A DNA stretch of 64,000 nucleotides, from positions 248,001-312,000 of the forward strand of contig NZ_JABRWQ010000001.1 of NCBI RefSeq assembly GCF_013249065.1, given 5' to 3'. The position numbers were made by a program, and so were the translations under genes. This stretch comes from Winogradskyella litoriviva (GTDB lineage: Bacteria > Bacteroidota > Bacteroidia > Flavobacteriales > Flavobacteriaceae). Numbering within the stretch: the stretch's first letter is position 1; each line of letters opens with the position of its first letter. The notes below the pieces were generated by a model. That model saw only the letters and a program-made list of their open reading frames with translations, had not been told where the DNA came from and ran no database searches. Below, in pieces: positions 7,478 through 16,997 of the stretch.

Positions 7478-10357
7478 ATGAAAAAAATTTACTTAACACT
7501 TTTATATATTAGTGTATCGTTTTTTGCTTTCACTCAAGTCACCATTACACCTAACCCATTTGAGGTAGACGAAAGCATTACCATAACTGTAAATATTAAT
7601 AGTTCTGCTACAGATTGTAATGGCCTAAGCAACCCAAATAAAGTATATATGCACTCTGGTGTAGGCGATGATACAAATGCTTTTGGAATTAGTGTTGTTG
7701 GTAATTGGGGACAGGATGACGGTGTTGGAGAAATGACAAATCAAGGTGGTGGCATTTACAGTATTACAATTACACCAACAACTTATTATAGTTTAACAGA
7801 AGCTCAAGCTGCTAATGTTATTCAAATGGGAATGGTTTTTAGAAATGCCAACGGTACACAAGAACTAAAAGGAAATGGTTGCAGCGATTTTATTTACGAA
7901 GTGGGAACATTTCAGGTAAATTTAACTGCACCAAGTAGTGAAACAACTATAATAAATTCTGGTGATGACTTAAGCATTGCTGCTTCAAACATTGGAGGTA
8001 ATGCTAGTTATACCCTTAAGGCTAACGGAACTGTAATTGATTTCAATAACGCAACAAGTAACTACAGTTTTATTGATACCAATATAACAACAAATAAGAA
8101 TTATGAATTAACGGCAGTGCTATCTGGTACAACAATTACTAAAACATTCAATGTCTTAGTTGATCCAGGTTCTAATATAGGTATAATGCCAACAACGTAT
8201 CAAGACGGTATCACTTATATTGATGACAATACAGCTGTTTTAGTACTATATGCTACCGGAAAAGATTTTGTATACGTAGCTGGTAGTTTTAATAATTGGC
8301 AACCAGACAATACTTTTGCCATGAAAAAAGACCCAACAAGAAATAATAAATTCTGGATAGAATTAACAGGTTTAACTCCAGGACAAATTGAAACATACCA
8401 GTATTGGGTTGTAGATAAAACACCTCTAGCAAACTCACCTTCGTTGGTTAAAACGGCAGATCCATATTCTACATTAGTTTTATCTCCTTACGATGACCCA
8501 TATATTTCACTAACAACCTATCCAAACTTACCAACATATCCAGCAGGTCAAGAGCGCGAGGTAACGGTTTTAGAAACAGGACAAGCAGCATATAATTGGC
8601 AGGTTACTAATTTCAGTAAACCTAAAAAAGAAGATTTAGTTATCTATGAAGTTTTAGTTAGAGATTTTGATGTTAATCGCAACTATCAAGATATTATTAA
8701 TAGAATTAGCTATTTTAAAAATCTTAATGTCAATGCCATTCAATTAATGCCTGTTATGGAATTTGAAGGTAATGAAAGTTGGGGATATAATACTTCTTTT
8801 CATATGGCATTAGATAAATTCTATGGGACAGAAGATAAATTAAAAGAACTCGTTGATGTTTGTCACCAAAACGGAATTGCAGTTATATTAGATATTGCCT
8901 TTAACCATGCCTTTGGAAGAAACCCAATGGTACGCATGTGGATGAATGATCCTGATGGTGATGGTTGGGGATCTCCAAGTTCAGAAAACCCATATTTTAA
9001 TGAAGTTGCAATGCATAGCTACAGTGTTGGAGAAGATTTTGATCATTCTAATCCAAGAACTCAAGATTTCGTAGAACGCACGGTAGAATATTGGATTAAC
9101 GAATTTAATATCGACGGATTTCGTTGGGATTTAACAAAAGGATTTACTCAAAACTGTTCTTCTGGAAATGATGGTTGTACAAACAGCTACCAGCAAGATC
9201 GTGTAGATATCTTAAAAGCTTATGCTGACTATTCTTGGTCTTTAGATGCTAATCACTATGTTATTTTTGAACATTTAGGCTCAGATACAGAAGAGAAAGA
9301 ATGGGCTAATTATCGTTTAGATGAAGGTAAAGGAGTTATGATGTGGGGAAAAATGACAGATCCTTACAATGAATTAACCATGGGACAAAATGGCGATAAA
9401 AATATTGATAGAATAGGCCACAACGCTCATACTGGTTTTAATGGCCCAAGAGTTGTTGGCTATCCAGAAAGCCATGATGAAGAACGCTTAATGTATAAAA
9501 ACATCTTGTATGGCAATACAAGTAATGCTTCACATAATGTTCAAGATTTAAATACTGCACTATCTAGAATGTCTGCTTTAGCTGCGGTATCAGCAATGGT
9601 TCCTGGACCAAAAATGATTTGGCACTTTGGAGAACTTGGTATGGATAATTCTATTTTTACTTGTAACAATGGAACCGTTAATTCTCAAGACGATGCAATT
9701 GCTGGAGATTGTAAGTTAGACACAAAACCACAACCTCAATGGACTGAAAATTGGTTAACTGAAGCCCTTAGATTACAAATTTATAATGATTGGTCTAAGC
9801 TTCATAAATTAAAAATTGAAGAACCTGTTTTTGAAGGTGATTATACTATAACCTCTGGCGATTACACACCAAGGTTAGAAATATATGACAATTCAATTTC
9901 TAATACCGAATTAAATTATGTGATAATTCTTGCCAATTTTGACGTTACAACACAAACCATAAACACCAATTTTCCGACAGGAATTACATCGACTTGGTAT
10001 GATTTAATGGATGAAACAGGAAATACAACCGTAGCAAATTCTACGACTACAATTTCAATTCCTCCTGGTCAATTTAGAATTTTAGGCAATCAGTCTTCGG
10101 ATGTTTTGGATGTGCAAGATGATACACTTATCGGGTTTAGTTTATATCCTAATCCTACTATATCAACTTTCAATATTAATATGAATGTTTCAAATGTTGA
10201 AATTTATGACTTAACCGGAAAGTTAGTTAAAGCTTTTAATGGTGCATTCACCAATACGGATAGTTTTAATATTTCTACATTAAATTCAGGATTGTATATG
10301 GTGAGAATTCAAAATGAAAATAATCAAATATTAACTACTAAATTAATAAAACAATAA
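7478..10357 (+). CDS. GH13 alpha-amylase with N-terminal binding modules and T9SS sorting domain
   Basis: This 959-residue secreted enzyme should hydrolyse alpha-1,4-glucan. A signal peptide ends near FAFTQ (residue 20). The N-terminal beta modules include a CBM48-like segment (YVAGSFNNWQ, about residue 265). The GH13 barrel starts near residue 390 with the conserved motifs DIAFNH, GFRWD (nucleophile D551), FEHLG (acid/base E598) and ESHDE (D667), so the triad is intact. The C-terminal 75-80 residues (SLYPNPT, EIYDLTGKLV, SGLYMVRI, KLIKQ) form a type IX secretion sorting domain, predicting cell-surface anchoring or release. It follows the SusE-like gene after a hairpin. Exact linkage preference (starch, glycogen, pullulan) cannot be read from the sequence. 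Confidence 0.92.
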   Translation: MKKIYLTLLYISVSFFAFTQVTITPNPFEVDESITITVNINSSATDCNGLSNPNKVYMHSGVGDDTNAFGISVVGNWGQDDGVGEMTNQGGGIYSITITPTTYYSLTEAQAANVIQMGMVFRNANGTQELKGNGCSDFIYEVGTFQVNLTAPSSETTIINSGDDLSIAASNIGGNASYTLKANGTVIDFNNATSNYSFIDTNITTNKNYELTAVLSGTTITKTFNVLVDPGSNIGIMPTTYQDGITYIDDNTAVLVLYATGKDFVYVAGSFNNWQPDNTFAMKKDPTRNNKFWIELTGLTPGQIETYQYWVVDKTPLANSPSLVKTADPYSTLVLSPYDDPYISLTTYPNLPTYPAGQEREVTVLETGQAAYNWQVTNFSKPKKEDLVIYEVLVRDFDVNRNYQDIINRISYFKNLNVNAIQLMPVMEFEGNESWGYNTSFHMALDKFYGTEDKLKELVDVCHQNGIAVILDIAFNHAFGRNPMVRMWMNDPDGDGWGSPSSENPYFNEVAMHSYSVGEDFDHSNPRTQDFVERTVEYWINEFNIDGFRWDLTKGFTQNCSSGNDGCTNSYQQDRVDILKAYADYSWSLDANHYVIFEHLGSDTEEKEWANYRLDEGKGVMMWGKMTDPYNELTMGQNGDKNIDRIGHNAHTGFNGPRVVGYPESHDEERLMYKNILYGNTSNASHNVQDLNTALSRMSALAAVSAMVPGPKMIWHFGELGMDNSIFTCNNGTVNSQDDAIAGDCKLDTKPQPQWTENWLTEALRLQIYNDWSKLHKLKIEEPVFEGDYTITSGDYTPRLEIYDNSISNTELNYVIILANFDVTTQTINTNFPTGITSTWYDLMDETGNTTVANSTTTISIPPGQFRILGNQSSDVLDVQDDTLIGFSLYPNPTISTFNINMNVSNVEIYDLTGKLVKAFNGAFTNTDSFNISTLNSGLYMVRIQNENNQILTTKLIKQ

Positions 10358-10380
10358 TTATTAAGTGTTTGTTATATTTT

Positions 10381-10416
10381 AAAAAGGAGTTTCTTTAATT
10401 AGAAATTCCTTTTTGT
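10381..10416 (+). terminator. terminator after the amylase operon
   Basis: A 14-bp stem with one mismatch (AAAAAGGAGTTTCT / AGAAATTCCTTTTT) and a 6-base loop, ending in T-rich sequence, lies 24 bp after the amylase stop. Confidence 0.75.
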
Positions 10417-10481
10417 TTTAAAACAATCTTAAAGAAATTACATATTCTTATTAAGTATAATCTATGAAATACTAAAGTTAA

Positions 10482-10489
10482 TATATTTG
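10482..10489 (+). promoter_or_regulatory. -7 promoter element for the oxidoreductase/epimerase pair
   Basis: TATATTTG matches the Bacteroidota -7 consensus TAnnTTTG and lies about 97 bp before the Gfo/Idh/MocA start. No clear -33 TTG is seen at the ideal spacing. The 14-mer TTAGCGTTCTTATA directly after it recurs at 45418-45431. Confidence 0.4.
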
Positions 10490-10585
10490 TAATTAGCGTT
10501 CTTATATTTTATCCGTTCTCACCAACTTAAAACTTATAGGACGATTGTAAAATATAAAGACAACAATATCAGATATTTTATAACT

Positions 10586-11557
10586 ATGAAAACATATAAT
10601 TGGGGAATTATAGGCTGTGGAAATGTCACAGAATTAAAAAGTGGACCTGCATACCAAAAAACAAAAGGCTTTAACTTAAGTGCAGTAATGCGAAGAAATA
10701 TAGATAAAGCTGAAGATTATGCAAATAGACATCAAATATCAAAATTCTATGGAGATGCAGATGAGCTAATTAATGATTCTGAAATTGATGCAATTTATAT
10801 AGCAACACCTCCAGATACTCATGAATATTACGCTCTAAAAGTAGCTGAAGCAGGAAAAATTTGTTGTATTGAAAAACCTATGGCTCCTTCTTATGATGCT
10901 TGTTTAAATATTAATGCTGCCTTTACTTCAAAAAATCTACCGCTCTTTGTTGCGTATTATAGACGATCTTTACCTAGGTTTACCCAAGTAAAATATTGGA
11001 TTGACAATAACAAAATAGGAAGCATAAGACACATCAATTGGCACCTTAGTAAACCCGCTAGTGCTATTGATTTATCTAAAACTTATAATTGGCGTACTGA
11101 TGCAAACATTGCACCTGCTGGTTATTTTGATGATTTAGCTTCTCATGGTTTAGATTTATTCGCTTATTTATTAGGCGATATATCTCAAGCAAATGGCATT
11201 GCTATAAATCAACAAGGTTTATATACAGCCATGGATGCCGTAACGGCAAATTGGCTACACGGCTCTAATATAACAGGCACCGGAAGTTGGAATTTTGGCA
11301 CAGAAAAAAGAGAAGATAATGTTGAAATATATGGAAGTGAAGGCAAAATAAAATTTTCGGTATTTAGCGAGCAGCCCATAATACTTGAGAGCCAAGGAAA
11401 AACAGAAAGTTTCATTATTGAGCATCCCGAAAATATACAATTATTTCATGTAGAAAATATAAAAAAGCATTTAGAGGGAGGCTACATTCATCCATCAACT
11501 GGAGCTACTGCTGCACACGTTGCTTGGGTAATGGATCAAATTTTACAAACAAATTAA
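10586..11557 (+). CDS. Gfo/Idh/MocA-family NAD(P)-dependent oxidoreductase
   Basis: The 323-residue cytoplasmic protein has an N-terminal Rossmann fold (WGIIGCGNVTELKSGPAY, Gly-rich loop at residues 8-13) and the family EKP signature (CIEKPMAPSYDA, near residue 97) with the catalytic Lys. The C-terminal alpha/beta substrate domain includes DLASHGLDLFAYLLGD. Members oxidise or reduce sugars, inositols or uronates. The substrate is not recognisable. It is followed after 34 bp by an aldose 1-epimerase, suggesting a shared sugar pathway between the starch and pectin loci. Confidence 0.88.
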   Translation: MKTYNWGIIGCGNVTELKSGPAYQKTKGFNLSAVMRRNIDKAEDYANRHQISKFYGDADELINDSEIDAIYIATPPDTHEYYALKVAEAGKICCIEKPMAPSYDACLNINAAFTSKNLPLFVAYYRRSLPRFTQVKYWIDNNKIGSIRHINWHLSKPASAIDLSKTYNWRTDANIAPAGYFDDLASHGLDLFAYLLGDISQANGIAINQQGLYTAMDAVTANWLHGSNITGTGSWNFGTEKREDNVEIYGSEGKIKFSVFSEQPIILESQGKTESFIIEHPENIQLFHVENIKKHLEGGYIHPSTGATAAHVAWVMDQILQTN

Positions 11558-11591
11558 ATTCCAGGCTAATTGATTATATTTAACAGAACTT

Positions 11592-12650
11592 ATGAAGGAA
11601 TCTATGGACTTAAAAAAATTTGATTTAGAATATTATAGTAAACGAATACAATTATTTACTCTAAACAATAGTGAAGGCTTAGAAATTCAAATCACAAACT
11701 TTGGAGGAAGAATCGTAAGTTTATTTACACCTGATAAAAATGGAATATTAGAAGATATCGTTTTAGGCTACGACAATATCGACGATTATTTAAATAAAGA
11801 AGAAGTATTTTTTGGAGCTATAATAGGAAGATACGGAAATAGAATAGCACATGGAAAATTTAATATCGATAATTTAGAATATACTTTAGAAACCAATAGT
11901 GAAAATTCAAAAAATCATTTGCATGGTGGCACTAATGGATTTCATAATGTAGTCTGGGATGCAAAACAAGTTTCTAAAACTCAACTAGAATTATCCCATC
12001 TTTCAAAAGAAAATGAAGCAGGTTATCCAGGGAATTTAGAAGTTACTGTTTTATACGAATTAACAGATTTAAATGAATTAAAAATTACGTATTCGGCAAC
12101 TACAGATAAAAAAACAATTTTAAATTTAACACATCATTCGTATTTTAACCTAACAGGAAAACAAAATTCTAATATATTAAAGCACCATATTAAAATCTAT
12201 GCTTCAAATTTTACACCTATTAATAACTTAATGATTCCTACAGGTAAAATTGAAAGTGTAACAAATTCGCCATTAGAATTTAAAACATTTCAAACTATTG
12301 GATCTAGAATCAATGCAGACGATGACCAAATAGAAAAAGCACATGGTTACGACCATAATTATGTTATAGATGGCTCCGGATTGAAAAAAGCAGCTGATGT
12401 ATATGATCCTATTTCAAAAAGAACTTTAGAAGTATTTACAACAGAGCCTGGTGTTCAATTTTACACAGGAAATCACCTAAATAACATTAAAGGTAAATAC
12501 AATGATACTTACCATGCTAATGCTGCATTTTGTTTAGAGCCACAACACTTTCCAGATAGTCCAAATCAACCTCATTTTCCTTCTACAATTATTAAACCAG
12601 AAGAAACTTATAACTCAACGACTATTTATAAATTTGGCGTAAAAATTTAA
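11592..12650 (+). CDS. galM: aldose 1-epimerase (mutarotase)
   Basis: This 352-residue protein interconverts alpha and beta anomers of free aldoses. Family signatures are present: TNFGGRIVSLFTPD, the FFGAIIGRYGNRIAHGKF segment, NHLHGG, LNLTHHSYFNL (conserved His pair) and the C-terminal FCLEPQHFPDSPNQPHFP with the catalytic Glu. The length is normal and no signal peptide is seen, so it is cytoplasmic. It follows the oxidoreductase closely. ATG at 11592; an internal Met four codons later (ESMDLKKF) is an alternative start. Confidence 0.93.
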   Translation: MKESMDLKKFDLEYYSKRIQLFTLNNSEGLEIQITNFGGRIVSLFTPDKNGILEDIVLGYDNIDDYLNKEEVFFGAIIGRYGNRIAHGKFNIDNLEYTLETNSENSKNHLHGGTNGFHNVVWDAKQVSKTQLELSHLSKENEAGYPGNLEVTVLYELTDLNELKITYSATTDKKTILNLTHHSYFNLTGKQNSNILKHHIKIYASNFTPINNLMIPTGKIESVTNSPLEFKTFQTIGSRINADDDQIEKAHGYDHNYVIDGSGLKKAADVYDPISKRTLEVFTTEPGVQFYTGNHLNNIKGKYNDTYHANAAFCLEPQHFPDSPNQPHFPSTIIKPEETYNSTTIYKFGVKI

Positions 12651-12750
12651 TTTCATTTTTCCATATAGACCACTAAAGGCGTTTTAATAAAAGTCAATGC
12701 AACAATTGTTGTATTTAAAGCCTTATTTGTTTTACAGCGCTAATACTACT

Positions 12751-12793
12751 TAAACTAAATTTACTACCAAGAAGGTAAATTTCATTTAGTTTA
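12751..12793 (+). terminator. imperfect hairpin after the epimerase gene
   Basis: Arms TAAACTAAAT (12751-12760) and ATTTAGTTTA (12784-12793) pair perfectly, with further partial pairing inside. It lies about 100 bp after the epimerase stop and is followed by A/T-rich sequence without a strong T run, so a terminator role is only possible. A separate perfect palindrome, CAACAATTGTTG, lies at 12700-12711. Confidence 0.35.
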
Positions 12794-12866
12794 AAAAATC
12801 TACCTATTCTTAAAAAAAAGGGGTGAAACTCTATTACTCTCTTTAAAATTTATATGCTTTAAATAA

Positions 12867-13505
12867 TTGAATAGAAGACCATTTATTAAAAAACTATTAG
12901 CCACTTCTGGAGCAACATTGTTAGCTGCACAAGCGCCTATGTTATATAATTGTTTAGGTATAGAAAACAACGATAAACTAGGGATTGCTTTAGTTGGCTT
13001 AGGTTATTATTGTAAAAATCAGTTAGCACCTTCGTTACTAGAGACAAAACATTGTTACTTGTCAGCTATAGTTACCGGAACAAAAGAAAAGAAGGCCATT
13101 TGGTCTAATAAATACAACATCAAAAAAGAAAACATTTATAACTACCAAAATTTTGATGACATAATAAATAATGATGATGTAGATATCGTCTATATCGTTC
13201 TTCCAAATAGTATGCATGCTGAATATACTATACGAGCTGCAAAAGCTGGTAAGCATGTTATCTGTGAAAAACCTATGGCGACTTCTGCTGCAGATTGCAG
13301 AAAAATGATTGCAGCTTGCAACAAAGCAAATGTTATGTTATCAATCGGATATAGACTGCATTTCGATCCACTAAACGGGTATATGATGGAGCTAGGGCAA
13401 AATAAAATATTTGGAGATATAAATGTTGAGTCTGGATTTGGATTTACCTTAAAAGACCCTTCAAAATGGCGCTTACAAAAATCATTATCTGGTGGTGGAC
13501 AATAA
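12867..13505 (+). pseudogene. truncated Gfo/Idh/MocA oxidoreductase with Tat-type leader
   Basis: The reading frame gives 212 residues from a TTG start: a twin-arginine leader (NRRPFIKKLLATSGA), a Rossmann domain (LGIALVGLGYYCKNQLAPSL) and the EKP signature (HVICEKPMATSA). It resembles secreted glucose-fructose oxidoreductase relatives, usually 350-400 residues. It stops right after SGGGQ, where family members continue GGGPLxDxG into the substrate domain. No frame downstream (13506-13890) carries the missing half, so this is a deletion rather than a simple frameshift. It is probably non-functional. Confidence 0.75.
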
Positions 13506-13670
13506 GCCTAACCAATTTTCATAAAAGAAAATATCGAAATGTTGAACCTAACTTTTTTTGTAAAAGATTTAAACCAATTATTGTATCTGATTAAACTATC
13601 TGACTTTAACAGCTATTTTGTAAAAAATCTTATATTATTTTAGAGAGGTTAAATAACATATTCTCTCACG

Positions 13671-13713
13671 AATTTTCAATAATAACTAAGCTTTGGTGAT
13701 ATTATTGAAAATT
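13671..13713. repeat. perfect 14-bp inverted repeat in the gap before kduI
   Basis: AATTTTCAATAATA (13671-13684) and TATTATTGAAAATT (13700-13713) are exact reverse complements around a 15-base loop. There is no T tail. It lies in a 415-bp non-coding stretch (13506-13920) that otherwise holds only the kduI promoter and operator. It may be a weak terminator or the scar of the event that truncated the upstream gene. Confidence 0.5.
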
Positions 13714-13885
13714 AAATTCCTGTTTTAAGGTTAAAAAAACTTTATCGACATAGTGAAAATAAAACAACATATACTATAAGGCAAATTTCACAATTTATAA
13801 TACAAACATTCTTATTATCCTTATTAACATCAACTTTAGACATTAATTTAAACTAATCATTATTAGGTTTTAAAATAATTTATTT

Positions 13886-13907
13886 TATATTTGTGTAATC
13901 GATTACA
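13886..13907 (+). promoter_or_regulatory. kduI promoter -7 element with abutting LacI-type operator
   Basis: TATATTTG (13886-13893) fits TAnnTTTG. It is followed without a gap by TGTAATCGATTACA (13894-13907), a perfect 14-bp palindrome. A repressor bound there would cover the transcription start. Near-identical palindromes precede the GH28 gene (22714-22727) and the LacI gene (22570-22583), so the LacI protein encoded at 21472-22506 is the probable regulator of all three. Confidence 0.75.
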
Positions 13908-13920
13908 ATACTATTTTTTT

Positions 13921-14760
13921 ATGAAGAAACACAATACAAGATATGCTTCTAACCCATCATCAGTTAAAGCATTAAATACGCAAGAATTACGTGATGAGTT
14001 TTTAATTCAAAACGTAATAAAAAAAGATAAATTAAATTGGACGTATTCTCATTATGATAGATTTATGGTAGCGGGTGTAAAACCTGTTGAAAAAGCTGTT
14101 AAACTAGAATCAATAGACCAATTAAAATCTAGCTTTTTTCTAGAAAGAAGAGAATTAGGCATCATTAATATAGGTGATTCGGGAATTGTGATAGTAGATG
14201 GTAAAACATATAATTTAGAACACAAAGAAGCACTGTACATTGGCCAAGGTAACAAAGATGTGACGTTTTCTAGTAAATTATCAGATAAGCCTGCACAGTT
14301 TTACTTAAATTCAACTCCAGCACACAAAAAATTTCCAAATAAAAAAATTGCAATTGATGATGTAGAGGTGATTGAATTAGGTTCTCCTCAAACTGCAAAT
14401 GCAAGAACACTAAGAAAATACATAGTTAACAGTGTAGTTGATGTTTGTCAGTTACAAATGGGAATGACCACTATTAAACCCGGAAGTAGCTGGAATACAA
14501 TGCCTGCTCATGTACATGACAGACGCATGGAAGTTTATTTCTATTTTGAGATAAAGGAAAATCAAGCGGTTTGTCATTTTATGGGAGAACCCCAAGAAAC
14601 ACGTCATATTTGGATGGCAAATGGTGAAGCAGTAATATCACCACCATGGTCAATTCACTCAGGTTCAGGAACATCTAGTTACTCTTTTATTTGGGGAATG
14701 GCTGGAGAGAATTTGGATTATGGTGATATGGATGTTTGTAAAATAGCTGATTTAAAATAA
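13921..14760 (+). CDS. kduI: 5-dehydro-4-deoxy-D-glucuronate isomerase
   Basis: The enzyme isomerises 5-keto-4-deoxyuronate, from unsaturated galacturonate, to 3-deoxy-D-glycero-2,5-hexodiulosonate. The cupin-type metal site is visible: PAHVHDRRMEVYFYF (two His, one Glu) and SPPWSIHSG (third His). Starting at ATG 13921 (MKKHNTRYASNP) gives 279 residues, matching the usual length near 278. A longer frame back to a TTG at 13891 overlaps the operator and is rejected. kduD follows after 3 bp in a six-gene uronate operon ending at uxaA. Confidence 0.95.
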   Translation: MKKHNTRYASNPSSVKALNTQELRDEFLIQNVIKKDKLNWTYSHYDRFMVAGVKPVEKAVKLESIDQLKSSFFLERRELGIINIGDSGIVIVDGKTYNLEHKEALYIGQGNKDVTFSSKLSDKPAQFYLNSTPAHKKFPNKKIAIDDVEVIELGSPQTANARTLRKYIVNSVVDVCQLQMGMTTIKPGSSWNTMPAHVHDRRMEVYFYFEIKENQAVCHFMGEPQETRHIWMANGEAVISPPWSIHSGSGTSSYSFIWGMAGENLDYGDMDVCKIADLK

Positions 14761-14763
14761 ATT

Positions 14764-15555
14764 ATGTCGCAATTATTATTTGATTTAACCGGAAAAAGAG
14801 CATTAGTTACTGGTGCAACACATGGATTAGGAATGGCAATGGCAAAGGGATTGGGACATGCAGGTGCAGAACTAATTATTAACAATTACTCCAAAGATAC
14901 GCTTGAAGAGGCGAAACTAGAGTATGAAAAAGAAGGCCTAAAAGTGCACACATATGTATTTGATGTTACTGATGATAAAGCTGTAGAAAAACACATCGAT
15001 ATTATAGAAAATGAGGTTGGGCCTATAGATATATTAATAAATAACGCTGGCATTATTAAAAGAATTCCAATGGAAGATATGGAATCAGATGATTTTAGAG
15101 CGGTTATTGATGTTAATTTAGTTGGTCCATACATTGTTTCAAAATATGTAGGAAGAAAAATGATTCCTCGAAAAGCTGGAAAAATTATTAACATAAATTC
15201 TATGATGAGTGAATTAGGTAGAAATACAGTTTCTGCTTATGCTGCGTCAAAAGGAGGATTAAAGATGTTAACTAAAAACATGGCTACAGAATGGGCTAAA
15301 TATAATATCCAAACTAATGGAATTGGACCAGGATATTTTGCAACATCGCAAACAGCTCCAATTAGAGTAAATGGCCATCCATTTAATGAGTTTATTATAA
15401 GTCGCACACCTGCTGCTCGCTGGGGAAATCCAGATGATTTGGCTGGTGCAGCCGTTTTTTTAGCCTCTAAAGCAAGTGATTTTGTAAATGGACAAATACT
15501 ATATGTTGATGGCGGAATTCTAGCCACAATTGGTAAACCTTCAAATGAAGAATAA
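14764..15555 (+). CDS. kduD: 2-dehydro-3-deoxy-D-gluconate 5-dehydrogenase (SDR family)
   Basis: This 263-residue short-chain dehydrogenase reduces the KduI product to 2-keto-3-deoxygluconate (KDG). The cofactor loop is TGATHGLGMAMAKG, the structural motif INNAG, and the catalytic YxxxK is YAASKGG with the Ser in INSMMSE. Length and order next to kduI are typical. It is cytoplasmic and lies 3 bp after kduI, implying one transcript. Confidence 0.93.
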   Translation: MSQLLFDLTGKRALVTGATHGLGMAMAKGLGHAGAELIINNYSKDTLEEAKLEYEKEGLKVHTYVFDVTDDKAVEKHIDIIENEVGPIDILINNAGIIKRIPMEDMESDDFRAVIDVNLVGPYIVSKYVGRKMIPRKAGKIININSMMSELGRNTVSAYAASKGGLKMLTKNMATEWAKYNIQTNGIGPGYFATSQTAPIRVNGHPFNEFIISRTPAARWGNPDDLAGAAVFLASKASDFVNGQILYVDGGILATIGKPSNEE

Positions 15556-15573
15556 TTCATAAAAAAAGTAAAG

Positions 15574-16974
15574 ATGAGTACGACATTTATTCATGATAAT
15601 TTTTTACTAGAAAACAAATACGCTGAAGAATTATATCATAATTACGCAAAAAATCAGCCTATAATAGACTATCACAACCATTTACCTCCACAAGAAATTG
15701 CTGAAGATAAAATTTTCAATAACATTACAAATGTTTGGATAAATGGTGACCATTATAAATGGCGCGCAATGAGGACTTTGGGTGTTAATGAAAAGTTTAT
15801 TACTGGAGATGCTACAGATAAAGACAAGTTCACTAATTGGGCTAAAACTGTACCATATACAATGCGTAATCCATTGTATCATTGGACACATTTAGAGTTG
15901 TCTCGATATTTTGGTATTAATGATTTATTAAACGAAAATTCTGCAGATAAAATCTATCAAGAAACTTTAGAGAAACTAAATTCCCCTGACTATTCATGCC
16001 AGAATTTATTAAAAAAAGTAAATGCTGAAGTTGTATGTACTACTGAAGACCCTACAGATACTTTAGAGCACCATCAAAAACTTGCAAAAAGTGGTTTTAG
16101 TGTAAAGGTTAATACTGCGTTTAGACCAGATAAAGCTATTTTAATTTCTAATGACGGTTACAATGAATATATAGATTTATTAGGTGAGGTTGCAGGAGTT
16201 AACATCAATTCCTTTGATGATTTATGTACAGGGCTAAAAAATAGAATTGACTATTTTAACAAAAATGGTTGTAAGCTTTGCGACCATGGTTTAGACCAAA
16301 TATATTTCGAGAAATTTACTGAAAGCGAAGTAAATTCAATATTTAAAAAGAAACGAGAGAATAAAGAAATAAGTAATATTGAAGCGCTAAAATTTCAAAG
16401 TGCAATTTTACTGTTTTTATCAGAAACGTATCATCAATATGGTTGGGTTCAACAATTTCATCTAGGAGCTTTAAGAAATAATAATGCACGTATGCATAGA
16501 ATTTTAGGTCCAGATACAGGATGGGATTCTATAGGTGATTTTCCACAAGCTCAAAAACTATCAGCATTTTTAAATGCATTAGATAGTAAAGATAAATTAA
16601 CAAAAACCATTATTTACAACTTAAATCCAGCCGATAACGAAGTAATGGCAACCATGATAGGTAACTTTAATGATGGAAGCATAAAAGGAAAAGTTCAATT
16701 AGGATCTGGGTGGTGGTTTTTAGATCAAAAAGACGGAATGACTAAACAGTTAAATGCCTTATCAAATATGGGACTAATTAGTTGTTTTATTGGCATGCTA
16801 ACGGACTCTAGAAGCTTTTTGTCTTTTCCAAGACACGAATATTTTAGACGTGTCCTTTGCAATCTTTTGGGAGATGAAATAAAAAGAGGAGAATTGCCTA
16901 ATGATATAGAATGGATAGGTAAAATGGTCTCAGATATTAGCTATCATAACGCAAAAGAATATTTTAATTTTTAA
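15574..16974 (+). CDS. uxaC: glucuronate/galacturonate isomerase
   Basis: The 466-residue enzyme converts D-galacturonate to D-tagaturonate (and glucuronate to fructuronate). It belongs to the amidohydrolase-like uronate isomerase family; the metal-binding HxH is seen in IIDYHNHLPP near the N-terminus. Other family segments are WTHLELSRYFGI, CTTEDPTDTLEHH, QFHLGALRNNNARM and DSRSFLSFPRHEYFRR. Full length. It sits 18 bp after kduD and precedes the hexuronate transporter, so galacturonate and unsaturated uronate routes share one operon. Confidence 0.95.
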   Translation: MSTTFIHDNFLLENKYAEELYHNYAKNQPIIDYHNHLPPQEIAEDKIFNNITNVWINGDHYKWRAMRTLGVNEKFITGDATDKDKFTNWAKTVPYTMRNPLYHWTHLELSRYFGINDLLNENSADKIYQETLEKLNSPDYSCQNLLKKVNAEVVCTTEDPTDTLEHHQKLAKSGFSVKVNTAFRPDKAILISNDGYNEYIDLLGEVAGVNINSFDDLCTGLKNRIDYFNKNGCKLCDHGLDQIYFEKFTESEVNSIFKKKRENKEISNIEALKFQSAILLFLSETYHQYGWVQQFHLGALRNNNARMHRILGPDTGWDSIGDFPQAQKLSAFLNALDSKDKLTKTIIYNLNPADNEVMATMIGNFNDGSIKGKVQLGSGWWFLDQKDGMTKQLNALSNMGLISCFIGMLTDSRSFLSFPRHEYFRRVLCNLLGDEIKRGELPNDIEWIGKMVSDISYHNAKEYFNF

Positions 16975-16997
16975 TAAACAAATCTAAATAACTAACA

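Noticed and set aside
13891..13920. TTG-initiated extension of kduI by 10 residues
   Set aside because: It overlaps the perfect operator palindrome and the expected transcription start; the ATG at 13921 gives the normal family length.
14886..15560. Two minus-strand frames of 102 and 107 codons inside kduD
   Set aside because: Shadows of the dehydrogenase; no start signals or family resemblance.
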